In this document: positions 1 to 10,373 of the stretch, piece after piece
Layout of the letters: the number at the start of each line of letters is the position of its first letter
How positions within the stretch are numbered: position 1 is the first letter of the stretch
From: Corythucha ciliata
Lineage: Eukaryota > Arthropoda > Insecta > Hemiptera > Tingidae
Length of the DNA stretch: 64,000 nucleotides
Assembly (NCBI GenBank): GCA_038030265.1
Contig: CM075937.1
Location: 30,422,198-30,486,197 of the forward strand
Direction: 5' to 3'
Position numbers and translations under genes: made by a program
Notes under the pieces: generated by a model
Seen by the model: only the letters and a program-made list of their open reading frames with translations
Database searches by the model: none
Told to the model about the DNA's origin: nothing

Positions 1-432
1 ACGCGTCATAACCCCCCCTTGTTTTATTGAATCTGTGAAAACCTACAAATACAGGAGATTTTCAAAAATTTGCTGCTGTATTTCAACCTTCTCAAGCGAT
101 TTTCGGCCCTCGTAGAAAACTTGCCTGTTTTCTAAGCTTTCAAACGGTATGCTTGCTTTCAGGGGTTTGTTGGGTTTTTATTGAGGAATCCTTAAATGAA
201 TGAACAATGTGGTGGTCAAATTTTCGTTCCATTGCTATAATATCAATCAAAACTACTGGTTCATGAAGGCGTGTACGAGAGGAAGGGAGGTGTCGCATGA
301 ATACAATTTCGCCCCACCCACCACGTAAAATCTACATCATCAAATCTGATAAAAATACAGCCGATGATTGATTTTAGCAGAAAAAAGATTAATTATTTGT
401 ATGTATTTAATACCTAGTTTTTGCCGTTTAAA

Positions 433-1551
433 TCAAATAAAGTTTTCAAAATGACCTCCTAGGCTTCTTAAACACGCCCTTGCTCTCTTTCGCATTCCGC
501 CGACAGTAACATCGAAGGAAAGGATGTCTGACAACTTAGCGGTGGCGGTCAAGATTCTATTTCTGAGCTGCTCGACGTCGTTAACAGGCGTCGAGTAAAC
601 TTCTTGTTTTAGGTAGCCCCAAACAAAAAAATCCATTGGTGTAAGGTCTGGGGACCTAGGAGGCCATGGAATGACTCCCTCTCGTCCTATCCACGTCTCG
701 AAATGGTCATTCAACCACCTCCTTACTGCAAGAGAGTAGTGCGGAGGAGCTCCATCCTGTTGAATTTTATCATTTAAACACTGGCATGAATGAAATTGTA
801 CATCACGTACCTGTTGAAAGATTATGCCATTCCGGATGGCTAATGGCACATCCTCCATGAGTAAATGGAGCTCATTTTGAAGAAAATTAAAATACGCCGA
901 CCCCGTCAACGTCCCTTCGATGAAGTAGGGGCCTATGAGGCGATTTCCAATGACCCCTGCCCAAACGTTCAGGCTAAATCGTCGTTGAAATGAATCCTCC
1001 CGTACGGCATGAGGATTCTCTTCAGACCATTGGTGCATATTATGGTAGTTGAAAATCCCTTCCCTTGTAAATAACGATTCGTCTGTCCACAGAATTCTCC
1101 GAAAGAAATTACGCTCCTCCGCATCTCGGTTTAGCATCCATAAGCAAAACTGACCCCTCAGCTCCAAATCACGTGGTTCTAAACCCTGAACTGGGGTGAA
1201 ATGGAATGGATGGTAATCGTTCCTGTCTAGAATTTTTAACACTTTCCAATGCGATATCCCAGCTTCGCGGCTAATTTCTCTTGAACTAATGCCTGGATCT
1301 TCCTGAACTCTCTCTAGAACGTATTCTTCTACGCCTAAGTCGTGAACAGGTGGGGCTTCTTCTCTCTTCTTTTTCTGGACGGATCCTGTTTCCAAAAGGC
1401 GCTGGTGCAGACGGCTAAATGTAACTGTGGAAGGTATTTCTCTTCCCGGGTACCGAGCTTGATATTCCCGTTTCGCTGCAGAAGCGTTTCCCCCACACAG
1501 ACCGTATATGAAATGCATATCGGTGTATTCTCTGTTAGTAAAACCTGCCAT
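433..1551 (-). CDS. IS630/Tc1-mariner transposase (DUF4817-like N-terminus), intact
   Basis: A 372-residue intact reading frame. The N-terminus (about residues 10-60, GLCGGNASAAKREYQARYPG and on) resembles the helix-turn-helix of insect DUF4817 proteins. A second HTH-like part (about 70-115, GISSREISREAGISHWKVLK) follows. The DDE/D catalytic fold is recognisable: LWTDESLF carries the first Asp, QQDGAPPHY the second, and PRSPDLTPMDFFVWGYLK the third. Counting to the Asp of MDFF gives about 40 residues between the second and third Asp, longer than the 34 of classical mariner. It cuts and pastes its own element by binding the TIRs. The start ATG at 1549-1551 precedes the conserved N-terminus. 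Nothing in it looks broken, so it may be functional or recently so. Confidence 0.9.
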   Translation of the reverse strand: MAGFTNREYTDMHFIYGLCGGNASAAKREYQARYPGREIPSTVTFSRLHQRLLETGSVQKKKREEAPPVHDLGVEEYVLERVQEDPGISSREISREAGISHWKVLKILDRNDYHPFHFTPVQGLEPRDLELRGQFCLWMLNRDAEERNFFRRILWTDESLFTREGIFNYHNMHQWSEENPHAVREDSFQRRFSLNVWAGVIGNRLIGPYFIEGTLTGSAYFNFLQNELHLLMEDVPLAIRNGIIFQQVRDVQFHSCQCLNDKIQQDGAPPHYSLAVRRWLNDHFETWIGREGVIPWPPRSPDLTPMDFFVWGYLKQEVYSTPVNDVEQLRNRILTATAKLSDILSFDVTVGGMRKRARACLRSLGGHFENFI

Positions 1552-1746
1552 TTTTCATCTGTGTATCTAGTTGTGAAAATAATTTAAAGCTCACAAACTC
1601 GTATGTGCTTGTATTTTAGGCCGATCAGATGGCAGTTCTTACTGGGTTGGGTGTGGTGTGGTTGTATTGTGGCGTCCCCTCTCTCCACCACAAAAACTTC
1701 TTCATGAACCCATGAAACACGATCATCGTTATCGATATTTTAGCAA

Positions 1747-2247
1747 TTGACCGAAAAGTAAACCACCATATTGTTCACTCATTTAAGGATTCCTCAATAA
1801 AAACCCAACGAAACCCTGTAAGCAGGCATACCGTTTGAAAGCTTAGAAAACAGGCAAGTTTTCTACGAGAGCCGAAAATCGCTTGAGAAGGTTGAAATAC
1901 AGCAGCAAATTTTTGAAAATCTCCTGTATTTGTAGGTTTTCACAGATTCAATAAAACAAGGGGGGGTTATGACGCGTGCGTGTACCTTTTGGAAGTTGAA
2001 AATGCGGCCAGAAGTAAGGAAATTTTGTGCAGATTCCAAATCTGAGGTTATTTTTTTTATATCGTGCAATAACAGCTGTGAAATAGCGATTTTTCGGAAA
2101 AAAGTCAGGGCATTCTGTAAAATAACTTAAAAAATTGTATCTCCTGAACGGATTGAGATAGGACACTCAACAAGGAGGCGTTCTGCTCCATTTTCGGCCT
2201 ACTTTCACCCAAATTTTTTCTTCACACTTATCCCCTTCCACCCTGTA
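1747..2247. repeat. Right terminal inverted repeat of the mariner-like element
   Basis: Bases 1747-1977 pair with 1-232 in inverse orientation. The remainder up to the ACCCTGTA end near 2247 should have its partner left of the window. The arm is non-coding and adjoins the 5' side of the transposase gene, so it probably carries the transposase binding sites and promoter. Confidence 0.8.
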
Positions 2248-2295
2248 TATTTATTATATAAGTTATTTATATAATATATATATATTATAAATATA

Positions 2296-2336
2296 CGTAA
2301 ATAACTTCACAAAGTGATAATGTGAAGTTATTTACG
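2296..2336. repeat. Short perfect hairpin in AT-rich spacer
   Basis: A 16-bp perfect stem (CGTAAATAACTTCACA and its complement) encloses a 9-base loop, next to a run of AT dinucleotides at 2250-2295. It looks like the remnant of a small palindromic element. No gene is seen between 2250 and 2650. Confidence 0.6.
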
Positions 2337-2654
2337 AGCTCTTCAAAATCAAACAACATAACAACAATGCGAACTGAGTTATATCAATACTTCTTACACT
2401 ATCAGCAATGCCTGTGACACTAACCCTCAAATTGATAACAAATACCGCTTACGCTATCAAGAACACTAGCGCAGCTAGTGATAGTTTCATTCGCCAATTT
2501 CCCGCAGGGGTTCTTCTCGTTGCCAAGCAACGCACCTCTCCTCACTCCTACATACCGACCGATGGCATTTTCAGAGGCTTTGTCGTTTGTCTAGATTCAC
2601 TTTTATTTTGTATTTTGTCAAATACGGATGGGCAAACGTATTATTTTTAATGAT

Positions 2655-3674
2655 TTTTTATTTTGGAGGCAGGAGTGATTTGTTTTCTGGTTTTTAATTT
2701 TTTTGACCGATCCTGCTGGCGTTTTCGTTTTCAGCGACGTTTCTTCGAGAGATCCTCGACGTCCTCAGGCTTCTTCTTTCTTTGGCTTTTGTTTGTATTG
2801 ACGTGTGGTTTTATATTTTTTTTTTCAATTTTGAAGTTTTTTATGGTGAATCTGAGGTGATGATAGGTGTGTAAATCTTGGATAAGTTGTCTAAGTCTCT
2901 TTTGTAGTTCATCGTGTTGTGTTTTCTAATTTCTACCATTTCTAGAAATTTTCTGTTGTGTGTGTTGATTTCTTGGTGTAAAATGTTTGGGTTGTTTAGA
3001 TCTAGTTTATGTGAAAATTCTTTGGCGTGTTGAGACAGTGCTGTGAGCGGTGTATTATCTGTTAAGCTGCGGTCATGTTGCTTTAGTCTTTCTTTTAAGT
3101 ATTGTTTTGTTTCACCAATATATGCTTGGTTAAAATTTAGACAGTCTACTTTATGCACAACTCCCGATTTTTGGAGCGTATTCGTTTTGTCTTTTAGTTT
3201 AGAAAAAAAATTTTTGTTAGTGTTGTAAGGTTTGTAAGAAATCTTTAAGTTGTTGTATTGTTTGAAGATTTTTTGTAATTTAATGGTTAAAGGACCAGTA
3301 TGTGTGACTGTTGCGTATTTTGTATTTGATTGGTCATCGAAATTTTAAATAGCTGGTGTGACTTGAAGTTGATTGTTTGAACGGTGTAGAAATGCACGTA
3401 TTTCTTTTTTTATGAGTTTAATCGGGAAGTTGTTGGCCAGTAGTACTTCTTGTATTTCTTTAATTTTTTCTTTGTGATAATTTGGGCGCGTTAATTGTAA
3501 ATATCGCTTGACTGTGTTCTTGATGACATTGATTTTGTGCGTGTGTGAGCTATTTGATTTGAAGTTTAGTAGTATTATTTTTATTCCACCTTCCAGTTTT
3601 ATACTGAATACAATAACTTGACAAATTTCTAATGGACCCTGAGGGCTCGAATTTCCAGATGTTTCTAGGAACAC
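2655..3674 (-). mobile_element. Penelope-like retroelement fragment, minus strand
   Basis: A 5'-truncated Penelope-like element on the minus strand. It holds the C-terminal coding region (linker plus GIY-YIG endonuclease) and a 3' non-coding part. The 3' part, read on the minus strand at about 2785-2715, contains gacgtcgaggatctctcgaa, which resembles PLE 3' regions. The reverse-transcriptase catalytic part is missing. Confidence 0.75.
2841..3674 (-). pseudogene. PLE polyprotein C-terminus with GIY-YIG endonuclease, one in-frame stop
   Basis: Reading the minus strand from 3674, one frame runs through a linker (KEIRAFLHRSNNQ), hits a stop just after TPAI at about 3345, and continues in the same frame through SGVVHKVDCLNFNQAYIG. 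That is the GIY-YIG core, with VVH in place of GIY and AYIG as the second half. Downstream ETKQYLKERLKQH carries the conserved Arg and His expected in this nuclease. In PLEs the nuclease nicks the target for reverse transcription. The internal stop and the missing RT show it is dead. Confidence 0.8.
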
Positions 3675-3774
3675 GTGTTCAGAAAGTTAACTGAATTTAC
3701 CACTTCTTTTGGTCCATAAGAAACTTGTCGATCTATAATTGACTAATTTTTTCCTTTTATTGCATAGGATAAAA

Positions 3775-3900
3775 ATCATGTGTGCCCCTCGGCAGAAAGG
3801 CGTATTCTGGGCCTACGACTACGTCTCGGCTGGCCACTTTTTTTCTCGGCCCGGAAAAGTATGCCTTTCATCCCTAGGTGTACAATATACTATTAAATAT
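3775..3900. repeat. Dispersed repeat related to 26880-27000
   Basis: The block carrying CTCGGCCCGG, then GTACAATATACTATTAA, recurs with the same order at 26940-26997. A shorter relative (CACGGCCCGGAAGCCCAGAACACAATA) lies at 33335-33362. No coding capacity is seen; it is probably a non-autonomous repeat or an LTR fragment. Confidence 0.5.
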
Positions 3901-3904
3901 TATT

Positions 3905-4212
3905 GTATCGAATTTAAAGTTATTTCGGACTTGTATTTAACAACAGTGACATGGTGTTTTTATGTGTCGTGAGAAAAAGAAACGGAAATCGGGACCGAGA
4001 AAAAAAAACATGGTGTTGTCCTGGGGGAAAGAGATGGCCCAGAGTTGAGTGGTTCCTGGTCGCCGCGGTGTCTCGGTGGTCTGAGAGCCGTACCGGAGAT
4101 ACGTTGTCCTGGTTCGATTCCCGCTCCGTGGCAGTTACTTTTTCTCACGACACATGAAAATACCACGTCACTGTTGTTAAATACAAGTCCGAAATAACTT
4201 CAAATTCGATAC
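3905..4212. repeat. Palindromic element with tRNA-like core
   Basis: Left arm 3905-3985 and right arm 4134-4212 are inverted complements of each other (gtatcgaattt at the outer ends, tgtcgtgagaaaaag at the inner ends). Between them lies a tRNA-like segment. Mirror-image reading frames on the two strands here are products of the palindrome, not genes. It resembles the tRNA-cored palindromes at 59270-59630 and 62840-63170 in layout, but not in arm sequence. Confidence 0.8.
4062..4133 (+). tRNA. tRNA-like sequence (degenerate) inside palindrome
   Basis: The segment of about 72 nt begins GCCGCGG and ends CCGTGGC, which pair with one G-U. It has a D-arm-like TCTC/GAGA stem, an anticodon-arm-like CGTA/TACG stem with a 7-nt loop CCGGAGA, and a perfect B box (GGTTCGATTCC, 4111-4121). 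The T stem pairs at only three of five positions and the acceptor spacing is off by one. It is therefore more likely a tRNA-derived pseudogene or SINE head than a working tRNA. No anticodon identity is claimed. Confidence 0.5.
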
Positions 4213-4219
4213 AAAAAGC

Positions 4220-5556
4220 TTTTCATATTGACCATAGTCCGGTTCTCATTATTTTCCGAGATATTCAGGATTTTTGCCCTTATTGATTTTGCCTTGTTTT
4301 TTATTTATTTATTTATTTTTTATTTTTATTTTTTGAAAAAAGTGGCCGTTGCATAGTAACCGGAGGCTCCAAGGTCAAATCTGAAGGTACAATTGGAAAT
4401 AGCGGACTTTTTTTATTAGAATTCAGGCATTTCATTCCATTTTTATTCACACGGGCGCAAATATCCAGCCACAAAGTCAAACTTGTTCAAAATTGAACCC
4501 CTTGTTCACGACGTTTTGAAGCTGGATTGCTCCTCAACCATGTGCCACAGGTGCTTTCGGAGATGACATTTTTTCAGAAAAGTAGGCGCATAGTATTACC
4601 ATGAAAGCTGTATTTTTAGATTGCCTTCTTATACGGACTATTTTCTAGATATTTCATATTCGTACTTGTAAGACTCGAGACGCTTATTAATTTCTGACGT
4701 AGTTTTCTTGACATAAATCTCAAAATTGATGAAAGAGAAATGGAAAAAATAGTAATAATAATAAAATAAATAAGTAAAAAAGGAAAATAAAGCAAGAAAT
4801 GAAATAATTTCAAAGATATTTTACTTTAAAATTATTGTTATTTATTATTGTTATTTTATTTATTATTTTTTCTTAATAATTTTATTATTATAATTTTTAT
4901 TTTTTAATTTATTTTGATAATAATTGTTAAAAATGAATGATAAAAATTAATAATATGGAAATTAAGAGTTTCTCCTATGAAAATTTCTTTTTTTTTCTTT
5001 TATACATTTTTCCCTTTTTTTAGTTTGCGTCTCTGTTTTTTTTTCTCCCTTTTTCCATTTTTTTCATTTTTCCATCACCAATTTTGAGATTTATGTCAAG
5101 TAAACTACATCAGAAATAAATAGGAGTCTGGTGTCTTTCCTGTAAGAATATGAAATATCTAGAACAAAGTCCTATAAGAAGGCAATTTAAAAATACAGCT
5201 TTCATGGTGATACTACGCGCCAACTTTTCTGAGAAAATTTCATCTCCGAAAGCACCTGTTGAGGAGCAATCCAGCTTCAAAATGTCACGAACAAGGGGTT
5301 CCATTTTGAACAAGTTTGACTTTATGGCTGGATATTTGCGCCCGTGTTAATTCACACTTGGAATGGAATGCCTGAATTCTAATAGAAAAAAGTCCGCTCT
5401 TTCCAATGGTACCGTCAGATTTGACCTTGGCGACTCTGCGACTCTGGTTACTATGCAACGACCTCTTTTCAAACAAAACAAGGAAAAATAAAAAAGGACT
5501 AAAATCCTGAATTTATCGGAAAACGATGAGAATCGGACTATGGTCAATATGGGTCG
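4220..5556. mobile_element. Foldback element with ~500-bp inverted arms
   Basis: Left arm about 4225-4735 and right arm about 5075-5552 are imperfect inverted complements. The outer ends read TATTGACCATAGTCCGG and its complement; inner markers are TTTGAGATTTATGTCA and GGCAAATATCC-type sequence. The loop (about 4740-5075) is a very AT-rich spacer with no gene. Short reading frames in the arms mirror each other and are not genes. The arms differ at many positions, so the element is old. No transposase is visible. Confidence 0.8.
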
Positions 5557-5764
5557 TTTTAACCCATTTGAGGTGCAGAATCATCGGCCGTAATATTGCC
5601 CTCAATTTTTTGAACACCCAGCATAAAACCTAAAAATCCTAATTTGTCTATCTTCAAGCTATTCGGGGCCGGTGGTCCGCCCTATTCTCGCCACTACTCT
5701 CGGTAAGCTACTCAACGGGTCTGCTGGGGCGTAGGGAGCAAGCCCCGCGAAGTTCAGTCATTTA

Positions 5765-6110
5765 TGAAGGTAACCATGCGAAATTCATGGTTCCTAAGAG
5801 ATCCAGAATCGCGAAATTTGGGTCTAGAAAGAGCTAAATCTGGCATAATTTTGCACTTTTTGTCACCTATAAGTTCACGGCTAAGTGAACATCGAATCTT
5901 GGATTTCGCGGCTATTACCCCACGCCCTTCCAACTGTAATTTGGCAGCAAAATTTCTTCAGTAACTTGCAATTTCGAGGCTATTTATCGATCCGAACTCG
6001 CAATTTCACTGCCGGTGAATATTCAAATCCTGTGTTTTCGGCTATTGCTCCTGGGGAAAATGCAATTTCGTGTCTAATTATTCTCGAGGCTATGTAAAGC
6101 TGCGGAGATT
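5765..6110. repeat. Degenerate minisatellite, GCAATTTCG type
   Basis: Loosely periodic copies of (c)AATTTCG(C/A)GGCTAT-like text recur at about 40-60 bp spacing immediately upstream of the PLE fragment. The same motif appears at 57840-58160. Copies are too diverged for a firm unit length by eye. No gene is seen from 5560 to 6115. Confidence 0.5.
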
Positions 6111-6118
6111 TTCGGCCT

Positions 6119-7435
6119 TTGTGTGCGGAGATTTTCATGGCGGCGTTTGAGAAGAGGTTCGTCATGTCGTCGAGAAACCCGTTTAAAGACAAAATAGCTT
6201 ACTGGGGAAGATACGTTGACGACACGATCGTGATATGGGAGGGAACCTCAGAAGAGCTCAACTCGTTCCTTGAGTACTTGAAAAAATGTGTTCATTACAT
6301 TGATTTCACGTTAGAGGTCGAGGAGAGCGGAGTCCTCAACTTTCTTGATTTAAAACTAAAACGGTGTGGTAATTCTATCTCGTATGGAATTTACAGAAAG
6401 CCTTCCGCGACTGACATCATCATTCCAGCGGATTCTCATCACCTCCCTAAGTATAAAGTCGCAGCTTTACATAGCCTCGTCCACAGATTGCTGGCCGTCC
6501 CAATGGATAGAAAAGAATACACGGCGGAGCTCCGCACAATTGAAGAAATCGCGGAAGCCAATGGCTATACGAGGGATATTGTGAGGCGACTTATTGTCAA
6601 GAAAAGGAAGCTCATGCTTAGACGAGAGATTTACCCAGCTCCTGCAAAGGAAACCCCGCTGAATGGCCGACTTTCAATTCCCTACATCGGAGGTGCCACC
6701 CAGGGAGTTCAAAAAATACTGCGGAAGTATGGTTATGATGCAGCATGCAGTAGCGCAGCGTCGTTGAGGTCTCTGCTCTCCAGACCAAAGGATGCGGTCG
6801 ACGTGAGGGAGAAGAGCGGGGTATATCGACTGACTTGCGGAAGCTGTGAGACGGCAACATATTGCGGCAAAACGGAACGGGCGTTCAAAACGCGCTGGAA
6901 GGAGCATTTGGGGAGTGGTCATTCAAAATTCAAGGACCATGTTTCTGCTTGTGGGGGAAATGTCCGACATGTGGCAGAGGTCATACAGACCACTCATAAA
7001 AAGGGTCAATTTGTAAGTGCGTTAGAGGCTCTCCATATAAAAATGGAATTGTGCAGAGACGGGATAGCGTGTCTCAATGAAAGACAGGAGGGGAGCTCGT
7101 CACCACTAATCTCTCTTCTCCCTCTCATTCCCAGCTGTCGAAATAAAAATAAATCTTTCCCTATTTAAAATAGTAAAGGAAGTCAACGAGTGTGGAAGAC
7201 ACACGAAAGCTTATTTTAATAATGTAAGTAGTGCAAAATTTGATCCTATCTGTGATAATTAGGTTTCAATCTAGTTCAATCTTAGGTTTAATCTGTGATA
7301 ATTAGGTTTCAATTTTAAATGTATTTATTCAAAGAGGGTTGCGTTTGTACTAAAGATGATGTGTTAATTAGGGTCCTGATGATGGCCTAGACAGGCCGAA
7401 AATCGATTTGACAAGAATAAAAACAATTAATGTGG
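6119..7435 (+). mobile_element. Penelope-like retroelement, 5' truncated
   Basis: Contains the distal RT part, linker and GIY-YIG nuclease in one frame, then a 3' non-coding tail with GATGATGGCCTAGACAGGCC and AGAATAAAAAC at 7378-7428, as is usual for PLE 3' ends. The N-terminal RT motifs are missing. It abuts the degenerate repeats at 5765-6110. Confidence 0.85.
6137..7168 (+). CDS. PLE reverse transcriptase (C-terminal part) plus GIY-YIG endonuclease
   Basis: An open frame of about 349 residues if read from 6119; the first ATG is at 6137. It starts inside RT motif B (EIFMAAFEKRF) and then has the catalytic YVDD (residues 32-35), the PLE-typical FLDLKL and YRKPSATD (about 75-98), a basic linker, and a GIY-YIG nuclease. 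In the nuclease GVY is at 234-236 and YCG at 248-250, followed by RAFKTRWKEH. RT primes on nicked target DNA, and the nuclease is thought to make the nick. The frame is open to its stop, but about half of the RT is missing, so the copy cannot be autonomous. Of the three PLE fragments this one is the least damaged. Confidence 0.85.
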   Translation: MAAFEKRFVMSSRNPFKDKIAYWGRYVDDTIVIWEGTSEELNSFLEYLKKCVHYIDFTLEVEESGVLNFLDLKLKRCGNSISYGIYRKPSATDIIIPADSHHLPKYKVAALHSLVHRLLAVPMDRKEYTAELRTIEEIAEANGYTRDIVRRLIVKKRKLMLRREIYPAPAKETPLNGRLSIPYIGGATQGVQKILRKYGYDAACSSAASLRSLLSRPKDAVDVREKSGVYRLTCGSCETATYCGKTERAFKTRWKEHLGSGHSKFKDHVSACGGNVRHVAEVIQTTHKKGQFVSALEALHIKMELCRDGIACLNERQEGSSSPLISLLPLIPSCRNKNKSFPI

Positions 7436-7439
7436 AGAG

Positions 7440-7860
7440 ACAACAACTGTACCACCTGAAGTCTGAATAACTCCACGACAACATGGCCAATTACGATTTT
7501 AATGATTCCCATATTAGCTTCAAACAGCATTTTCTCAGGAATTTGGTTGAAAAAAGAGCCGAACTTCTTCCTCTATTTTCACCCCCCTCTCTTCAAAAAT
7601 GTCGAAAAGTTTCGGTAGTTTTCCAAGGGCTTTGTTATATTAAATTTTTGTGCCGTATTTTATAATACCTAAACGTGTGAATTTAAGCGATTTTTTTTGA
7701 AATTTCATCCCCTATTAAACCCCCTCCCGGACAAAGTTTTCGATAAATCTCAATGGAACCCAGGGCTTAGGTTGCATTAAATTATTGAGTCGAATTTTAG
7801 AGCGCTAAGATGAACTACTGAAGTTCAACGCTATTTTTACACTTCCTCACCGGAAGGACC
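7440..7860. other. No gene; old dispersed repeat
   Basis: Contains C-rich phrases such as CCCCTATTAAACCCCCTCCC and TTTTCGA that recur in 7861-8430, so it appears to be a more diverged portion of the same repeat. No convincing reading frame or RNA gene is present. Confidence 0.4.
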
Positions 7861-8430
7861 ACCCCCACCACCTTGACTTTTTCGAAAAATTAAAATGGGA
7901 ATCAAAGGCTACTCTAACATGGAGTATTCGTACTGAATATGATGCATCTAAAATCAACTGGTGAATTGTAGTGATTTTTTGACCATTTCAACCCCTATTC
8001 CCCCCCTCCTCTACCTTGACCGATTTGGCCCAAATTCAATACCGACCGGGGTCTTAGGACTACTGATTTTTGTGCCAAAGCGCGTACCGCTGAATTGATT
8101 TCTTCGAGAGTTATCGTGCTAACAAGACCACACACTTACTTCCACTCCGGGGGCAACACCCCCTCCCCCTCAACTTTTTCAAAGAATTAAAATGGGAATC
8201 AAAGGCTACTCTAACATGGAGTATTCGTACTGAATATGATGCTTCTAGAATCAACTGGTGAATTGTAGTGATTTTTTGACCATTTCAACCCCTATTCCCC
8301 CCCCCCCCCCCACCACCTCGACCGATTTGGCCCAAATGCAATACCGACCAGGGTCTTACGACTACTGATTTTTGTACCAAAGCGCGTTCCGCTGAATTGA
8401 TTTCTTCGAGAGTTATCGTGCTAACAAGAA
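7861..8430. repeat. Two direct copies of a ~270-bp repeat, period ~297 bp
   Basis: Copy 1 (about 7861-8127) and copy 2 (about 8158-8430) share AAAATGGGAATCAAAGGC, the stretch through GTGAATTGTAGTG, and the end GAGAGTTATCGTGCTAACAAG with few differences. Corresponding bases are 297 apart. Copy 2 carries an expanded C run (8297-8312). Non-coding. Confidence 0.85.
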
Positions 8431-8615
8431 AACGGCCATTATATTATAAATATTTCAATATATATATATGAATTCTGGAGACCACTGAATTCGTGTTCTA
8501 GAGGTTCTGAAACGTGAAAACATGACATGACTCATGTTTGCCACCATCACGACGAGACCAATAGTGCATTTTCAGAATGAAAAGCACTAAAAAAGAGAGA
8601 AATGTGCATGGGGTT

Positions 8616-9108
8616 CGTGCCGTCTCGGATGACTACTTTATCAGGATAACCTTGCCGTCGTTACCTTCTCCACTCAACGCGTCACAGGCGTCTACCGCCA
8701 AAAGACGAACCGTACCACACCAAGAAGTCGCCGAGTCGCGAATCTTCACCAATCACAACAGTCGACAATCTTCACCGGCGTAACAGCGAGGACCCAGACA
8801 ATGCGAGCACAGCCCTTGCCAGGCATGTACGAGAAACGGGGCACCTCTTTCGACTAGATGAACCGAAGATTGTCTTCCGCGAACGAAATCTGGCTCGCCG
8901 CACGTTTAAGGAAATGCTAGCCATCGCATATGCCGGCGACGAATATTGTAACGCACGCGTGGAGGCGGCGGAGGTCTATTCGCGACTCGGCGACTTCTTG
9001 GTGTGGTACGGTTCGTCTTTTGGCGGTAGACGCTTGTGACGCGTTGAGTGGAGAACGTAACGCCGGCAAGGTTATCCTGATAAAGTAGGCATCCCTGACG
9101 GCACGAAC
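8616..9108. repeat. Inverted repeat enclosing a PLE C-terminal fragment
   Basis: Left arm 8616-8744 and right arm 8976-9108 are near-perfect inverted complements (CGTGCCGTC at the outside, ATTCGCGACTCGGCG at the inside). The inner 230 bp and the right arm hold an open frame with PLE-like C-terminal text. The right arm lies in the coding frame, so the left arm looks like an inverted copy of the coding end. Complex end structures of this kind are known for Penelope elements. Confidence 0.75.
8789..9040 (+). pseudogene. PLE-like polyprotein C-terminal remnant
   Basis: An open stretch of about 80 residues ending in a stop near 9038. It contains ALARHVRETGHLF, then KIVFRERNLARRTFKEMLAI. This matches the His-x-x-x-x-GH and KI..RE...RR..E pattern found downstream of the GIY-YIG core in Penelope-like elements. 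No RT or GIY-YIG core is present, so this is a short tail only. GC content is higher than in the surroundings. Confidence 0.55.
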
Positions 9109-9390
9109 ACGAACTTTGTATTTTGCGTTTCTTCTACAGTTTTAACTATTTTAACGCTCCTTCGTGTTTTTTCACTATCTTCGACTGCTCCTGTGTATAC
9201 TGGAAGAACAGCAGAGCTTGAAATTTTGTTCTCGATTGACGAACCGATGCACGCTGCATACCGTACGCCCCCGGTACGATGTGAGTTTTCTTCCCTTACG
9301 AAAATTGTCATTTTCTTCTACCACCCTGACCATGATCCGTCTAAAAGCTAGCGGCCTGACTAAAGAGGAGTCCCTCACCCATAATTGTAA

Positions 9391-10238
9391 ACTCTCAATC
9401 TAAAGTCTTGGAGGTAAGGTCTATATTAGGTTTTCAAACATATTTACTGTGATTCATACATTTGGTTGGCACTTCATGTTGTTGCCCCCCAGGTCCTGAG
9501 GAAGTTTTTAAATAAAAACGAAAGCTTGACCATCCAGACGGATTTTTGAACTGATTTGACCACAACCCCGATCCAAATCCAATAGAAAGTAAAGCACGTT
9601 GGATTACCACTCCAACCCATTTATTTTTTATATTGAAATTCCCTAAAATCAAACCGAACTGTGGGTGTTCTTTGATATTATAAACACAAATGGCATAGAC
9701 GAAATTACATTGAATAGTGTCTCGCGGTTCGGCTGCCTTCATAAAAAATTCTGACTGAGGATTCATCAATTTTTCAACCAAATTCCTGAGAAAATGCTGT
9801 TTGAAGCTAAAATGGGGATATAAACAAAATGTACTAGCAAATTTTTTTTAAACCAGTTGCTTAATTCAGGACTCATGCATGTTGCAAGAATCCACAAAGT
9901 GTTTGTCATTGCCACAAGCCGTAATTTCGCATTTCATGGAATGATCACTGACTTTTATGGTTGGTCTCATGAAATACCATATTACGGTATGCAGTTACGG
10001 AATATACATTGTATAGTCAGTTTATTTACACAACCCATCTACTCTCAATCTAAAGTCTTGGAGGTAAGGTCTATATTAGGTTTTTAAACATATTTACTGT
10101 AATTCATACATTTGGTTGGCACTTCATGTTGTTGCCCCCCAGGTCCTGAGGAAGTTTTTAAATAAAAACGAAAGCTTGACCATCCTGACGGATTTTTGAA
10201 CTGATTTGACCACAACCCCGATCCAAATCCAATAGAAA
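9391..10238. repeat. 198-bp direct repeat pair (9391-9588 and 10041-10238)
   Basis: The two 198-bp copies begin ACTCTCAATCTAAAGTC and end ATCCAAATCCAATAGAAA, and differ at only a few positions. The 450 bp between them is unrelated and holds no recognised gene. The second copy runs directly into the tRNA-like element at 10374. High identity suggests a recent duplication, or two insertions of one element. Confidence 0.85.
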
Positions 10239-10373
10239 TTGCAACTCGCTGGTCGATACCCGCCTCATTAACAACGTGCTTTACGTCCAAGTACCATACG
10301 GTGTCGTGGACGAGGGCGAAAGCACACATTTTACTATTTTCACGTGGGTTATCATTTTTCCTTAAATAATCCA

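Larger units (their letters stand above)
1..2247 (-). mobile_element. IS630/Tc1-mariner DNA transposon with long TIRs, left end cut by window
   Basis: DNA transposon whose transposase lies on the minus strand. Bases 1-232 are the inverted complement of 1747-1977, so the two ends form long terminal inverted repeats around the gene. The right side continues to a mariner-like end, an ACCCTGTATAT-type terminus near 2240-2250, so the full TIR is probably about 500 bp and the left end lies outside the window. The arms differ at only a few sites and the transposase is open, so the copy looks young. Insertion at TA is expected for the superfamily, but the left target site is not visible. Confidence 0.85.

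Noticed and set aside
1342..1587. Plus-strand reading frame over the transposase 5' end
   Set aside because: Antisense shadow of the intact minus-strand transposase.
3951..4166. Two 68-codon frames on opposite strands starting and ending with similar residues
   Set aside because: Both are products of the palindrome; neither has a protein motif.
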